Shown one piece after another: positions 51,501 through 62,771 of a DNA stretch of 64,000 nt. The notes under the pieces were generated by a model. It worked only from the letters and a program-made list of their open reading frames with translations, was not told the DNA's origin and made no database searches. The translations under genes and the position numbers were made by a program. Source of the DNA: Cristatella mucedo (Eukaryota; Bryozoa; Phylactolaemata; Cristatellidae). The stretch is from assembly GCA_009760855.2 (NCBI GenBank), contig WPIO01000010.1, positions 7,425,501 to 7,489,500 of the forward strand, read 5' to 3'. Every line of letters begins with the position of its first letter. The stretch's first letter is position 1.

Positions 51501-53936
51501 CAAGGAAGTGAATAGTTTGAAATTAGCAGCACAGGACAGCTGGAAAGGATCTGCCACAGTTAGTAGCAGATTAGGAGAAATGGGTACGTTATAAATGTGG
51601 AAGTGAGTTTGTTAAGTGTAAGGATGGAACAGCCAATCTGTTATCCTGGGAGGACCTGAGGAGACCAGGAGACTGCCATCAATGAGCCAGGCTATTGTGG
51701 GCGATCAGAGTAAGACTTTTATTGCTCTGTAGCCACTGATCAACTGGAAGCTATTGCAGCTTCTTCAGTTGAGGTGACACGTGGCCGAGTTTCATGGACT
51801 ATTAACAATGTGTGTAGCCATATTCGTCACCGACCAGAGAGGCTTGGTGGCTTTTTTGGTAGCCCTGCCAAAATTGAAGTTTAGACAGAACTGGGGAGCT
51901 AGTCAGATCGATGGCCAGCCACCGTTAGAGGCAGTCCTAATCCTGGAACAACGATCGAGCAAGACGAATAGCTGTGGACGTGGTTTTCTCAATGAAATTT
52001 TAATATTAAGTTGTCGTCAAAAAGAATGCATGAATTACGATTAGCTCCTAAACGAAGCCGGTGAAAATGCAAACGACGTCGGCTTAAGCCTGTTAGCTCC
52101 ACTCTTGTAACCAGCCACGTGTGGGCTAGTAGGCGTAGGGGGAGGGCTACGAGTAATTGTTGGCAAAGGGAGCACCAAGGCCAACAAGTCTGGCTTGGGG
52201 CAGCCCTACCTCCCCCTGCCCTTTGAGCCAGACACACGTAGGGCTGTAGCCCCTTCTATATGTATTGAACATAAAGGCTCCATTGATAATGTAGACCGGG
52301 TTACACTTGCTATGTGTTACACTTGTTTCTATTTGCTATGTGGTTTTTATATTTCTGCATTGCACATTCATCTAGTTACCATTCTTTTTACCGACCTTTT
52401 TGATACTTTGTCACACTCTATTTGGTTTTATATTTTCTCTGCGGTCCGGTTTATCTGCATAGTTATAGTGAGTGCAGGCCAACTTTTGAGGACGATGGCT
52501 GCTGCAGTTCTTGTGTTTCTCTTGATGTTTTAGACTCGGGTGCGAGCCGTTTACTAGACCAGTTTACCGACCGAACATTGACGGTGCGTCTAGATCCTTA
52601 TTTTTCCCAGACGAGGCTATTAACCAGGGCCACCCACGCTTCAGGTACTGTTCCACGGTCAGCTATTATTGTAAAAGAATGTGCCCAAAACTTTTCTTAA
52701 GTGGCCAGCTGGTATGTGTCGAAGTGTGCTGGTTTGCTGACACTCGTCTTCGGACGAAGCAAGTGTAGCTTGGTGAATTCAGTGTTTGCAGCTCTCACGT
52801 TTGAAGGACCTGTAGTTCGAGCCTAAAACCTGCCATTGGTATATGCCATTGTTAGATGAGATTGCAAAGCACGGGTTCGTTGGTAAAAAACAAAGGTCAG
52901 GTTCTGGAGCGTTTGCTTGCCACCGTAGTAGTTTAAAGCACGACGGCAGGCAGAGAAGAGAGCGGCAGCTTAGCCCCAGCTGCAAGGAGAGAGTGAATTG
53001 TTTTCCGAGACCAAAATGGACGTGGGGTTGCGGACACATCCTTGTTCGGTCGGCGTGGCTGACCTATAGCCTGCCTGCTAACATCAGGTGCAGCCAGGCT
53101 GATGCAGGCAAAGCTGGGCAGGCAAAGGAGCTGGATGGCTAATGGCTGCTGCTCAAGTTAACTCAGCATTGGGCGCAGGCTCGGAAATAAAATGCACGTA
53201 CTTTTCCTAGCTCCGTTTGCATGTTAATAGAGCTATTGACAGTGGATAGAATTGCGAGGCAAAAGACCAGAAATACGCAAGTCATACTTATTCGAGTATT
53301 TTTTGGGAGTTGACCCGTTTCCAGATTTTCTAAAAGACCCTAGCTGTGAATATTTTTGGAGCTGATCAAGCTGAAAAGTCTGCACCTCCTTTCAGCATCG
53401 GGTCACCGACTCGTACGAAGAGAGCAAGGGGCAGAAAACCTGCATCTTCTATTTGCTCAAGCTTTCAGACTCACTCGTTAATCCGTATTGTGGTCAGGAA
53501 GCTGCCAAAAGTCGTTCAAGCCGTTGCTATTATATTGTGCTATTATATTGTGCCATAAGCTGTAGACCTTCTGCACGGAGTCCTGGTCATCCCAAAAGCG
53601 TGCTGTTTCTGTTTCTGAGCCACCTGAGTGCCTTTCCTTGCCATTTATTAAAGTCTAAACGGAAAAAGGAACAGCTGGACATTTAGCCCTGAAGGTCGGT
53701 GCACCCTCCTCCGTCCCACCCCGGCCCCCGTGCATTCCTTTCATCATCCTGTGCATTTGAGGTAGCAATTGCAGCACAGCCATCGCTAGCCAGCGCCAGC
53801 GCAGGGATGGGCAAGACCTCATGTAGACCTCATATACCTCGCTCATATACCTCAAGACCTCATATTCCTTCGCTCTCTGCTCTTGCCTATCTTCAACCGT
53901 GAGCCCATGCTCGTGCATGGGCTCGGCCAAAGTATG

Positions 53937-54033
<97 letters not shown>

Positions 54034-55062
54034 GTTGGTTGCTAGAGCTGAACTGTCTCTTGTCGCTCTTTTGCCCTCAAAGTGCTTTCACGTAGCATTG
54101 CTACTGATTTCACTTTCAAAGCGTCTTTGCTCGCGTCGCTATGAGTTGCAGCAGTGCTTTCATTTGACTGCTGCCATACGGGCTTTTGTTCCTGGCCGCT
54201 TGCTCAGTTTTCGCCATTCTCAAATTGCAAGTGCGCTAGGATTCATATGTTATTGCTGACAGGCCGGCGCAGAATTAAGCTCGAGCAACTTCTTGCTATG
54301 TACTAGCCGCTCGGATGATTTGCTGGGCGGCGCACTAGAGCGTGTACACCCGTTTGGGCTATGCCCACTCAAGCACAGGTTGGGTGGTATGCAAGCTTAC
54401 GTCTTTTGTCGCTGTAGAACACTAACCCGTAACATCCGTCAAAGAAGGGGAGAAAAGATCGTCATCAACGTACCGAGTAGGTCATCAACGTACCTCTTTG
54501 CATTCTATTTGCATTTCTTTGCTTTTGTCTTGCCGCTTTTATGTTACGAGTAGTATCGTCGACCGTGAGCTGACAGACCGTGCATAGGTGGGTTTACTCC
54601 GACCACATTATACCACCGACGTTGCCAGTGACCTTTTGCTGAGGTTTCATGGGCTCTAAATTTACGGTTTTATGCCACCTATACTTAAGTTATGTTTCTG
54701 CATTAGTTTTCCGAGATGAAAATACGCCGAGTCCTTTCACTGAGGATTTCTCACTGCTCGGAGATGACGGCGGCGAGGCGGCTCGAGCAGCACTGCCCGA
54801 CCACATATACATGGATGCGATGGGCTTCGGCATGGGCTGCTCATGCCTGCAAATGACTTTCCAGGCGTGCAACATCACAGAGGCTCGTCATCTGTACGAT
54901 CAGCTAGCACCACTGACGCCAGTGCTGGTATGTTGAAGGCCGTGTTGGTAAATTTTGCCTGGTAGTGTGTTGTAGCAGTCTTGCGTGTTTTTTTTCTATG
55001 CTTATTGGTACTGTCCATCTTGTTGGAAACACTCGTGGCATTTTCAGAGACTGCACGGTACG

Positions 55063-55131
<69 letters not shown>

Positions 55132-58100
55132 GGGTTGTTGGACTTTGTAGCTCTGGTTTGCTATGTATATGTTTTCTCAAGCTCTCTTGTACGAGATCAT
55201 GTTACCGCTGCCAAGACTAGTAAAAATATCTCATTACTAGGGATTCCTGTGTCCCAATCCTGTACAGATCAACTAGATATAAATGCATTTGAGTCCTCCC
55301 TCGATAACACCCCTCTAGGGTATGTTTTTGGTGAGCCGTGATGACACACTAGGTAAGGCGGTTGCTGTCATGACCTCGGTCCGAGGTCGTGGGTTCGATT
55401 CCTGTGGTGGGCGATCCTTTATCGCCACTGCAAGCGGCGGTGATAGCCGTCACGGCTCTTCTGTCGCTATACAAAAAGAGGCTGTTTAAGCAGCTGAGAT
55501 TTTTTATGTTTGGTAATTTAACCAGCCCTCGTCTTACTCGTAAAAGGATCTGATTGGATTCAAAGATTACTTTATTTGTATCTGGTGAAAATTTTTGAGA
55601 GTATAGAATGCGTGACTTATCTCGGAAGTTAGTCTTGCTTCAAGTGCCACCACTTGCTTGAATTTGCAGCTTTTCGTGTTCTTTAAGGCAGCTTCTTACT
55701 GCTTTGCCCTCATGTTAAAACTAAGCTCCAGCTTCAACTAGTCTTTCTACCCTTTTTTCTGTGCTCTGAAACGTGGATACAAGTGTTTGGTTTCCCGAGG
55801 CTTATTTGAACCTCTCGGGTTTTGAATAGTTTGCAAAACCATGCATTTCTACACCCTGCCAGTTCTTCCTGGCCATGGCGAGTTTACAAATGTGCTAGCT
55901 TAACCTGTTTATAGCTCATGGTAAGGCATGTGCTATATGGACCAGTTATTTATGCACTCATACCACCATGGCACGTTCCAGCTCATTTGAAATAACCTGA
56001 GATGCTTTGCTTTGCTTTGCTCCTGGACGATAGAACTGTTGCAACATTGTCTTTTTTGCTTGATTATTTATGATCATTATCAGATTATGTAGTATTCTGC
56101 TTGTGCTCCTACGGCTAGACCCTGACTCGGCTAATTGTGCATTGGCTGCATACGATTCAGAGCAATTATGTGGATAGATTGAACGAATAAAGTATTTATT
56201 GTTTTTTTGTAGATGTCCTTAAGTGCTGCCTCGCCGGTTTATCGTGGTTATCTGGCGGACATTGACCACCGCTGGTCTGTTATTTCTGCATCCGTGGACG
56301 ACAGGACTTTCGAAGAACGTGGCTTACAGGTACCGCTCTGTCGATGTCTGCTGTGCTGGCTGACAATGCACTTAATTTTAACTTGATTTTGAGATTACAG
56401 CCTGTTCGTCCGCTGGGTATTGTTGCATGGCTCTTGTAGTCACGATATTTCTACTGTTGTCTACTGCTCTTTCTGTGTAGCCTTTGAAAGAGAGCCGCTT
56501 CAGGATCAGCAAATCTCGGTATGACTCGATAGACTGTTACATCTCGCCCGAAGGCAGCAAATACAATGACCTGGAACTGACATACGATGCTAAATCCTAC
56601 AAGATGTTGCTTGATGGAGGTCTGCTTTATCAAGCCATTAAAGCCAAGTGCAGATCTAAACCGTGCATGCTAATTTCTGGCCTTTTGGTCTCACCCGTAG
56701 CTTACTGTTTTAGGGATCGATGAAATCCTTGCCAAGCACGTGGCACATTTGTTCATAAGGGATCCAGTATCACTGTTTGCAGAGAAAATTGACCTTGACG
56801 ATGAGAGCGATACGGATCATTTTGAGGTAACTTGTCTGCCAAGATATTGCCCGTGCTTAAGCATTTCTCATATATTTTGCCAGGCCTTTAAAAATTCCAA
56901 GTGTGCACCTAAACATAGTCTTTGGTGTGCTATTCAGCACTTGGGTCATGTTCTAGTTACTTGAACCCTGGTCTAACCATAGTATGTAGATGCTTATCGC
57001 ATTATCATTGTACATCTGGGCAGCTTGTGGCTCCATAGTCTGTGGTAGCCGAGAGGTTGATCCGTCAGATGTCATGAGAAAGTACAAACTCTCAGTACTA
57101 CCAGTTTTTTAATGAAACTGAGAAAACTACCAGTGCTTGGAAAAAACTGACAAAAGTATCAGCATTTGGATGAAACTGGTGATCGAGCACTGCTTATCCT
57201 TAGAATGCTATAAAAATCAAACTTGTCAGTTTTCTCTGCACACCAGTCTCAAACATTTCAGTCGATCCTTTATTTTTTCTTTATGAGGAATGGACAATTT
57301 CCTGTTCTCGTTTGCTTCGTCGCATACCCTGGGTCTTATCCCAGGGATAAGGTGCTTGCTCTTGGAAACCCATGTCGTGGGTTCGAGTCCTGAAGTGGCG
57401 ATTCGTTACTACCCACTGCAAGTGGTGGTGATAGCCGTTAAGGCTCTTCTGCCACATCCAGGGATAGCAACGACATCCCATAGCCCGGCTTGGGCCTAAC
57501 AAGGTCTTGGCTGTGTGGGCTACAATTAACAGTCTGCTCCATAATTACAGTCCTTATCGAGTAGGGGATTCTTTCCTCCTTTATTCATGTAGCATTTCTC
57601 CTTATAAAATCTGCCTTTCTGGTGCTTCGTGGACTACTTACCTTCTCAGACTTGCCAAACAGACTTGATGAGTAAATGTGTCATACCGTGCTACAGTCGA
57701 CTCTGTGTATAAGAATATCGGATATAGGAATACTCTGCTTATAAGAAGAATAGTTCTGCATTTTAAGTTTTAAGCAATATTAGTCTCACTCCCCATATGG
57801 GAATACTCTACATATAAGAATGTCTGTTTGCCAGCCGAGTGCATTCTTATAAGTTGAGTCGTCTGTATTAGGATAGGAGCAATTGGTATTTTTTGGAGAA
57901 ACCATTCATTTGGTCTTACGTTAGAATCAGCATAGTATTTCAGTATGCTTACGGACGTTAGCAAGTGGTCCTTTCCTTGTGGGTGCAATGCATAGGCTTG
58001 TGTCTCGGAATCTGAGCAGAATTTTGTATCCATTTTTTTAATCGTTTAGTGGTCACTCTAATAACTTTGTTGACATCGTCTTTACTCCTTTGGAATCAAA

Positions 58101-61100
58101 CCGACGGCTACCATTGCTTTGCAGCAGATTCTGGATCATGTAATAATCCTCTGCTGCAATTCTTGGCAGCAAAGGGTTTGTCAGCTAGACATGGCAGGGT
58201 TGACTGTGAAACTGCACAAGTAGTGCCGTGCCAATATGTCACCTTGACTAGAGGTGGAGCTTGGTGAGGGTGTGTTGAGTGCACTGCACAATACTTTCTC
58301 TTTTTACTCACAGCGCAGTAGTCCAGTGCTTTCTGTGCGGTTGGTGAAGGTCAACAGTCAAATTGAAAAATTGAAGGATCGCATCGACCAGTCTACTTAC
58401 GACAGGAATTTGTTACTCTACTATGCATTGTCTCACTTTATCTTTAGGTCTGCCTTCGATGGGCGAAAGATTTGTTGGGAGCTTAGGGGATCCCTGGGTC
58501 ACATGAGACCCTTGGCAAATGGGTCCCACTCAGGTGGCAAACAGATTGACCTGGCTATGCTTGTTTTGTGGGAGACATATGCATACATTGCTTATGCAGC
58601 CGTAGACTTTGCAGACCAGCGGCAGTGGCGCTGGAGACTGTAGGAACTCTACGAACTACTCAGAGGAAGCTTGTGGGGGCCAATGAAAGTCACTGTTTCA
58701 TATTATCCTTCTCATGCTGCAATCCTGAAGTCGTTATAAACTCATTCACGAATGCAATTTATTAATCATATGAGGCGAGGCTTTGTCCTGCTAGCTTACA
58801 GATTCCCATGTAATGTCCCTGAGGAAGGCGATTATGAACTAGCATCCCTCTCTGCCATAATGGAAATTCCCACGAGCATTTTCTGCATGCCTTGGCCCGA
58901 AGAGTTGGCATGGCCTTCCTTCCATGGCTCTGCGAAGCTTTCGGCCACTTAAACGTCTTGCAATGTTATCACCATATGCCGATCTCTGCTAATAACGTGC
59001 TCTGCTGCAACAATGCTGTTTTAGAATGAACATGACATGGCAAGCTGGCATTAGTTACTGGTGTGACTTTTCTTTCTCATGGCTTTGCACCGCTTCATGG
59101 CTTGCCACAGTGCTTGCATATGGCTGGCAGTGTGACCAATGTGTGCCCTTCTCCAGGCACTCGTTGGTGTTGCTATATCAGCACGTTTTATCCTCACCTG
59201 CAGTCTACCTTTTGGTTATTTGTGACTGTGTTTGGCTTGAGCTTTGGTTAATTTTATTGCTCCCAGTAAGAGTTTTAATTTTTCACATTCACGTTTGATT
59301 AACAATTGCCATCTGCACCAAATGGCATGCTACTTAAATGTGGTCCAGTTCAGCCGGCTGTAAATTGTCAAAATGTAGAGGCCGATGTAGCAGATACAAG
59401 GCATGAGATTTAGTTTGCTGCAATCCCGGAACATAAACAGCAAACACCTCGGTTGGTTCCAGTTTGCTGGTTGCACTACTCGATTCAACTATAGTTGCAT
59501 ACCTGGGATACCTAAGCTGCCTTTGGCACTCAATCGTGGCCTAATTCTAAATAGATGTGCCTTCGGGCTACGCCTGGGTAATGCTCCCCACATATTCAAT
59601 AGCTCTTGCGTAAATGAATATACGTTTTAACCGTAGCTGTAGATAACCACCTGGCACTATAAATGTCAGCTCAGGCAAAAATCAGAACTAATGATGACAG
59701 TGCAACTCCCTTGTGGCAGAAATGAACTGTTGTTCTGGGCTCTAGAAGATGTGCACTGACTCATCAGTGCATGGCTGATTGGACGTGATCTGTGCTTGCC
59801 TCTTGATCGGCATTGCAAAGGCAGAAGATGGACTGAAATGGGGGGGGGGGTGGCTCAAGGAAAACGTGCATGCTAGTCAAAAAGAATACCCATAACCACA
59901 GACTGAATGGGCTTTGTTCAGACTGAGAGATCCGTAGCAGTGACTGCCGCGAACGTGAAAAACCGTTTCTGGCTAGGAAAGATCCCTTGTAGCCGGCTGC
60001 GTGCTGTGGGTCTAGCGAGAGTGCTGCTGCTTTGCCATGCATTGTCATTCGGAAGCCGAAATGGTTCACTTTAGGAAGTGGCAGAACTTAGAAGTGGCTT
60101 GCCTAGGCGTCTTGATGGGTCTGCCACCGTGTGAGCCGTCAGTGCTATTCTCTGCATATCATTTTAGGTATTGCAAATCTTTTCTTTTAGTGTATGTACT
60201 GTGTTTAATATCTTTTCTTGAAGGCGGTGATCTGTCATGAGATTGGAAGCTTGTTGGCAATGGTACTTTTGTCAGTGGCAGAACTAGTTTTGACTTAATA
60301 GGAAGAGTGATGTATCGTAAAATAGTTAGTGAAGGCTCTGCCGACCACTCGTTTTTTTTACTTCTCATGCAGATAACTGTTGCAGATAGCTTCTTGTATA
60401 TTCCTGCTAGTTTTAAAGTTGTCATTTATGGTGATAATGATTTATATACTAGCCTAGACTTCGCCAGTTTCCTATTTGTGTGACACAATTTCCGGCATAA
60501 AAAGTATTTGTGTGCAAATGTTCAAATGGCTTATTTGTGATGCATATGAGCTTGCAAGTACTTTTGTATTTAACGTGTAAGTGGCAACCTAATACATGTA
60601 TTTTTTATTTTATTTTATTTTATTTTTTATATTTTTATAGATGTATTTTTGAAGCACTTTTTGGCCTAGTAGTGTGTTTGTATTGTAGAACATACAGTCC
60701 ACGAACTGGCAGACTTTGCGTTTCAAGCCACCACCTGCAAACAGCAAGATTGGTTGGCGGGTGGAATTTCGTCCAACTGAGGTACGTTCTTTACAATGTT
60801 GCAGCCCCTGCAAACACAATTTTAACATGCTATTATGTGTCAGCTAACCATTACTGTCGTGAGATTGTGTTACAGTGTGTGGCCCTAGGTGTACAACTGC
60901 AGATAGAGCTCCCTTTATCGGCACCGTTTTACCTTCTAGAGGTCCTATACTATTCTATGTATATAGACATTCTATGCTTATAGACAGCCACCAGCTGTGC
61001 TTGTGCTAGTGAGAGCAAGCATAACCGAATCCTCTCACTACCACTCGGGATGTTTCTTTGGGCTAGTAAGTTGTGTTCTTTGCTTTTTATCTGACAACAC

Positions 61101-62771
61101 AGCACTACCTGGATATGCATAGTCCATAAAATTAATGATCATGTATTATCCCTCTTTCAGTTGCCTCTCTATGCAAAACACTTGGCTTTCTACTTCCTGA
61201 TTGCCCACCGTTATTGCTAGAAAGAATAGTCATCCCATGACCTACCTCCTGAAGCAGGAGGCTACTGCTGATCATGTCGTCAGAACTAGATGAGCACACC
61301 TCGGTGTCGCTTGCTGACTAATATTTGTTGTCGGTCAGAATACAGAGTAGCACGATTTAAGCGCTGACACAAACACTGTAGCGGGCTTCAGAAAACGTAT
61401 ATTCTCTCTAGGCTCCCAACACAGCAGCAGACGACTGCCCAGCCTCAGCGGCTGCGTTGCATTGCTCTTATCTTCTGGGTCTCCTAGCCCTGCCCCTACT
61501 TTCCAGGAAGAGCCCTGTGCCCAAATCACATCTAAGGCCGGTTTATGTGATGAAGCCGGGTGCTGCCCAGTACCCAAGCTACATGCAGCCGTTTTCTTGT
61601 ATCTAGCTGCCTTCCTGTATTGTCGTCAAGTGGTATTATTGGTTCATTTCTGAAAAAAAGTGTGCCTTTTGTAAGAAATCCTCCATAGCATACTTGCAAC
61701 GTTCGAGAATCTACCACTGTACACGATATTGAAAGTTTGATGTTCTCGTGAGTTGATAGTATAGGTTAGTTCACTTCACACCTGCTACACGTTTCGTAAC
61801 TTTTTACTGATGCTACAACAGGGTTTGAGCAGCTACTGGAGTACTGGGGAGAGCTATAATAGGGCTGGAATCCAGGAAACCTTGATGATTATAACAAACT
61901 GACCTATGGCTTAGGCTAGTAATAGTCTTGCGATTGTAAGCTGTATACAGATGTACCCGTGCTTCGAAGATAATCTATGATAATCTATATCGAAGATAAT
62001 ATGTCCTTGTTGCTTACAAAGAATGTTAAATATTCGATGCTTGACAGCCGTTTCTTGATTGCTATTACAGAAGCACTAGAGCTGAGAAATAGTTCAATGT
62101 CCTATCATATGCAATGTATTCTATTATTACTTCTCTTTCAGTGTCTTGTCTCATTTGTATTGGCTTAGCTTGCGATCCGATCATCTTGCACAGTGATGTA
62201 ATTTGAGTTTCAGGCAGAAAATTTTTAGTTACTTTGGCGTGGCTGGCTTGATGCCAATGTTAGAGCAATGCATATTTAAATGTCGCTGCTAGATGCTCAT
62301 AGGATATGTATATATGCACTGTAAAAATTTGTTGTTTACTTTAACTGAAAAACTACAAAACAATAGCTTTATTATCGTATCAAAATATTGCTTCTTTGTG
62401 AACTCTTATACAATTCATAACATTTTAGTGAGCTGCATGAAAATAGATAACCACCTCATTTTGCAATGAATTTTGACATTCTTTAATATGAGCAATCGTA
62501 TCAGTGAAGTGCTCTGTCATTGCAATTGGCAATTTTTGAAAGCCAGAAGTAACGTGTGAAGATATCCTCCTTTTTTCTTTAATCTGCATAATCGTAAACT
62601 ATGCATTATGTTTCTAAGTGCAAATGCTTTTTGGAACAATCGGTTTTCTTGATATTTTCTTTACAGTGTCAGCTTACCGACTTCGAGAATGCTGCATTCA
62701 CCGTCTTTGTAGTTATGCTTACTCGGGTCATTCTGTCATATAACCTAAACTTACTCATCCCCATATCAAAG
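45630..62771 (+). CDS. GCLC: Glutamate-cysteine ligase catalytic subunit (12 exons seen, 3' end outside window)
   Basis: Cytosolic enzyme joining glutamate and cysteine with ATP, the rate-limiting step of glutathione synthesis. It belongs to the eukaryotic GCL type that pairs with a modifier subunit (GCLM). The joined exons give 470 codons in one frame with GT-AG borders throughout; the human protein has 637 residues, so about the last quarter is missing downstream. Landmarks in order: [20 protein letters not shown] (1-20), [194 protein letters not shown] and [16 protein letters not shown]. The redox cysteine equivalent to human Cys249 is present at about residue 254; its neighbour reads C-S-C instead of N-C-C. 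Identification is certain. Confidence 0.98.
46273..46385 (+). CDS. GCLC: GCLC exon 2
   Basis: Follows gcgtacag. [20 protein letters not shown] through AEAELP; donor gtgagt, phase 2. The intron before it is strongly GC-rich, with a G run at about 46009-46022. Confidence 0.96.
46386..47762. other. GCLC intron 2
   Basis: GC-rich to about 46700, then AT-rich. A partial antisense SINE A-like piece lies at 47108-47165 (GAGTCTTAGCGGCTATCACG). A 9-bp hairpin TCGATGCTT/AAGCATCGA is at 47473-47493. Confidence 0.5.
47763..47882 (+). CDS. GCLC: GCLC exon 3
   Basis: Follows tcctgtctgcag. [20 protein letters not shown] and [19 protein letters not shown]; donor gttcgt, phase 2. This block carries substrate-binding residues in the family. 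Confidence 0.97.
47975..48043 (+). CDS. GCLC: GCLC exon 4
   Basis: After a 92-bp intron ending ttttctgcag. [20 protein letters not shown] then FP; donor gtatgg, phase 2. The sequence is diverged from human, but position and flanking residues match. Confidence 0.94.
48238..48325 (-). mobile_element. L2 LINE 3' end fragment
   Basis: ATAATAATACTAACAC then hairpin arms (GTGCCCTAAGGGAGC, TAGGCACTGTAATG), in GCLC intron 4. Confidence 0.7.
48507..48588. repeat. (GA)n microsatellite
   Basis: About 40 GA units with two GAAGA interruptions. Confidence 0.95.
49080..49366. mobile_element. hAT-like MITE, 287 bp
   Basis: The left end CAGTGGTGGAGCCA and the complement of the right end CAGTGGAGGAGCCA match at 13 of 14 bases and resemble hAT termini. 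The flanking 8-mers (ATCACCCC, GTTGTCTC) do not match, so the target duplication has decayed or the ends recombined. No coding sequence. Confidence 0.65.
49367..51404. other. GCLC intron 4, unassigned
   Basis: No recognised coding homology or repeat family; open frames are short. Confidence 0.35.
51405..51790 (-). mobile_element. Second LINE family, copy 3
   Basis: Antisense to the same region as 30008-30235 and 31045-31560 (CGTAACAAAGAGAAAGTGAG; GTCAAGGAAGTGAATAG; ACAGCTGGAAAGG). More decayed. It extends to the part matching the LQW segment near 51740. Confidence 0.68.
51791..52533. other. GCLC intron 4, distal part
   Basis: Includes an imperfect inverted pair around a G-rich run (GTAGGGGGAGGG near 52135) and a C-rich run (CCTCCCCCTGCCC near 52210). 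Otherwise unassigned. Confidence 0.4.
52534..52644 (+). CDS. GCLC: GCLC exon 5
   Basis: Follows cttgatgttttag. [20 protein letters not shown] then [16 protein letters not shown]; donor gtactg, phase 2. A longer open frame overlaps it in another phase but carries no homology. Confidence 0.96.
52645..53939. other. GCLC intron 5
   Basis: Mostly unassigned. Short direct repeats of ACCTCATAT-type units lie around 53816-53870 before the (TA)n tract. Confidence 0.4.
53940..54031. repeat. (TA)n microsatellite
   Basis: About 45 uninterrupted AT units. Confidence 0.97.
54418..54476 (+). CDS. GCLC: GCLC exon 6
   Basis: Follows cgctgtag. [19 protein letters not shown]; donor gtaggt, phase 1. The final 14 exon-proximal bases (GTCATCAACGTACC, 54461-54474) recur at 54481-54494 inside the intron, a 20-bp-period duplication spanning the donor. 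Confidence 0.96.
54461..54494 (+). repeat. 20-bp-period duplication across the GCLC exon 6 donor
   Basis: GTCATCAACGTACC at 54461-54474 (coding) and 54481-54494 (intron), with the splice donor between. The second copy is followed by TCTTTG rather than a GT donor, so the copied end is not an obvious alternative exon end. Confidence 0.9.
54707..54927 (+). CDS. GCLC: GCLC exon 7
   Basis: Follows tctgcattag. [60 protein letters not shown], then PVL; donor gtatgt, phase 0. The acidic insert before [11 protein letters not shown] is slightly longer than in human. Confidence 0.97.
55068..55129. repeat. (CT)n microsatellite
   Basis: About 30 CT units in GCLC intron 7. Confidence 0.95.
55338..55495 (+). 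repeat. SINE A copy, well preserved
   Basis: GATGACACACTAGGTAAGGC, B-box GTGGGTTCGATTCC, GTGGGCGATCCTTTATCGCC, TACAAAAAGAGGCTGTTTAA. Very close to the 27272 copy, so probably a recent insertion. In GCLC intron 7. Confidence 0.93.
55496..56212. other. GCLC intron 7, distal part
   Basis: No repeat family recognised; acceptor gtttttttgtag before exon 8. Confidence 0.45.
56213..56329 (+). CDS. GCLC: GCLC exon 8
   Basis: [20 protein letters not shown] then [19 protein letters not shown]; donor gtaccg, phase 0. Corresponds to SPFYRGYVSDIDCRW in human. Confidence 0.97.
56481..56619 (+). CDS. GCLC: GCLC exon 9
   Basis: Follows ttctgtgtag. [20 protein letters not shown] then [20 protein letters not shown]; donor gtctgc, phase 1. 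Confidence 0.97.
56714..56826 (+). CDS. GCLC: GCLC exon 10
   Basis: After a 94-bp intron ending ctgttttag. [20 protein letters not shown] then [17 protein letters not shown]; donor gtaact, phase 0. Confidence 0.97.
57335..57460 (+). repeat. SINE A copy
   Basis: GGATAAGGTGCTTGCTCTTG, B-box GTGGGTTCGAGTCCTG, GCAAGTGGTGGTGATAGCCG. The 3' tail is truncated after TCTTCTGCC. In GCLC intron 10. Confidence 0.87.
57694..57865. mobile_element. Pogo-like MITE, copy 2 (172 bp)
   Basis: Begins CAGTCGAC and ends GTCGTCTG with TA on both sides (57692-57693, 57866-57867). It shares long stretches with the 10544 copy, e.g. GATATAGGAATACTCTGCTT and CATATGGGAATACTCTACAT. Confidence 0.87.
57868..60688. other. 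GCLC intron 10, distal part
   Basis: Unassigned. Several open frames (for example 58254-58643, 129 codons) lack known domains and any spliced context. A (TTTTA)n run lies at 60598-60640 before the exon 11 acceptor. Confidence 0.4.
60689..60781 (+). CDS. GCLC: GCLC exon 11
   Basis: Follows gtattgtag. [20 protein letters not shown] then [11 protein letters not shown]; donor gtacgt, phase 0. NIQSTNWQT and RFKPPP are near-identical to the human protein. Confidence 0.98.
60782..62666. other. GCLC intron 11
   Basis: AT-rich; no repeat family or coding homology recognised. Confidence 0.45.
62667..62771 (+). CDS. GCLC: GCLC exon 12 (last one in the window)
   Basis: Follows tctttacag. [20 protein letters not shown] then [15 protein letters not shown]; donor gtatgc, phase 0. 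The next family block is not found in the remaining 1.2 kb, so the gene continues off the window. Confidence 0.98.

Noticed and set aside
52422..52700. 92-codon frame across GCLC exon 5
   Set aside because: Wrong phase; the homologous reading [11 protein letters not shown]...[10 protein letters not shown] is in another frame between clear splice sites.
58254..58643. 129-codon open frame in GCLC intron 10
   Set aside because: No recognisable domain, and it lies inside an intron on the coding strand without splice evidence.
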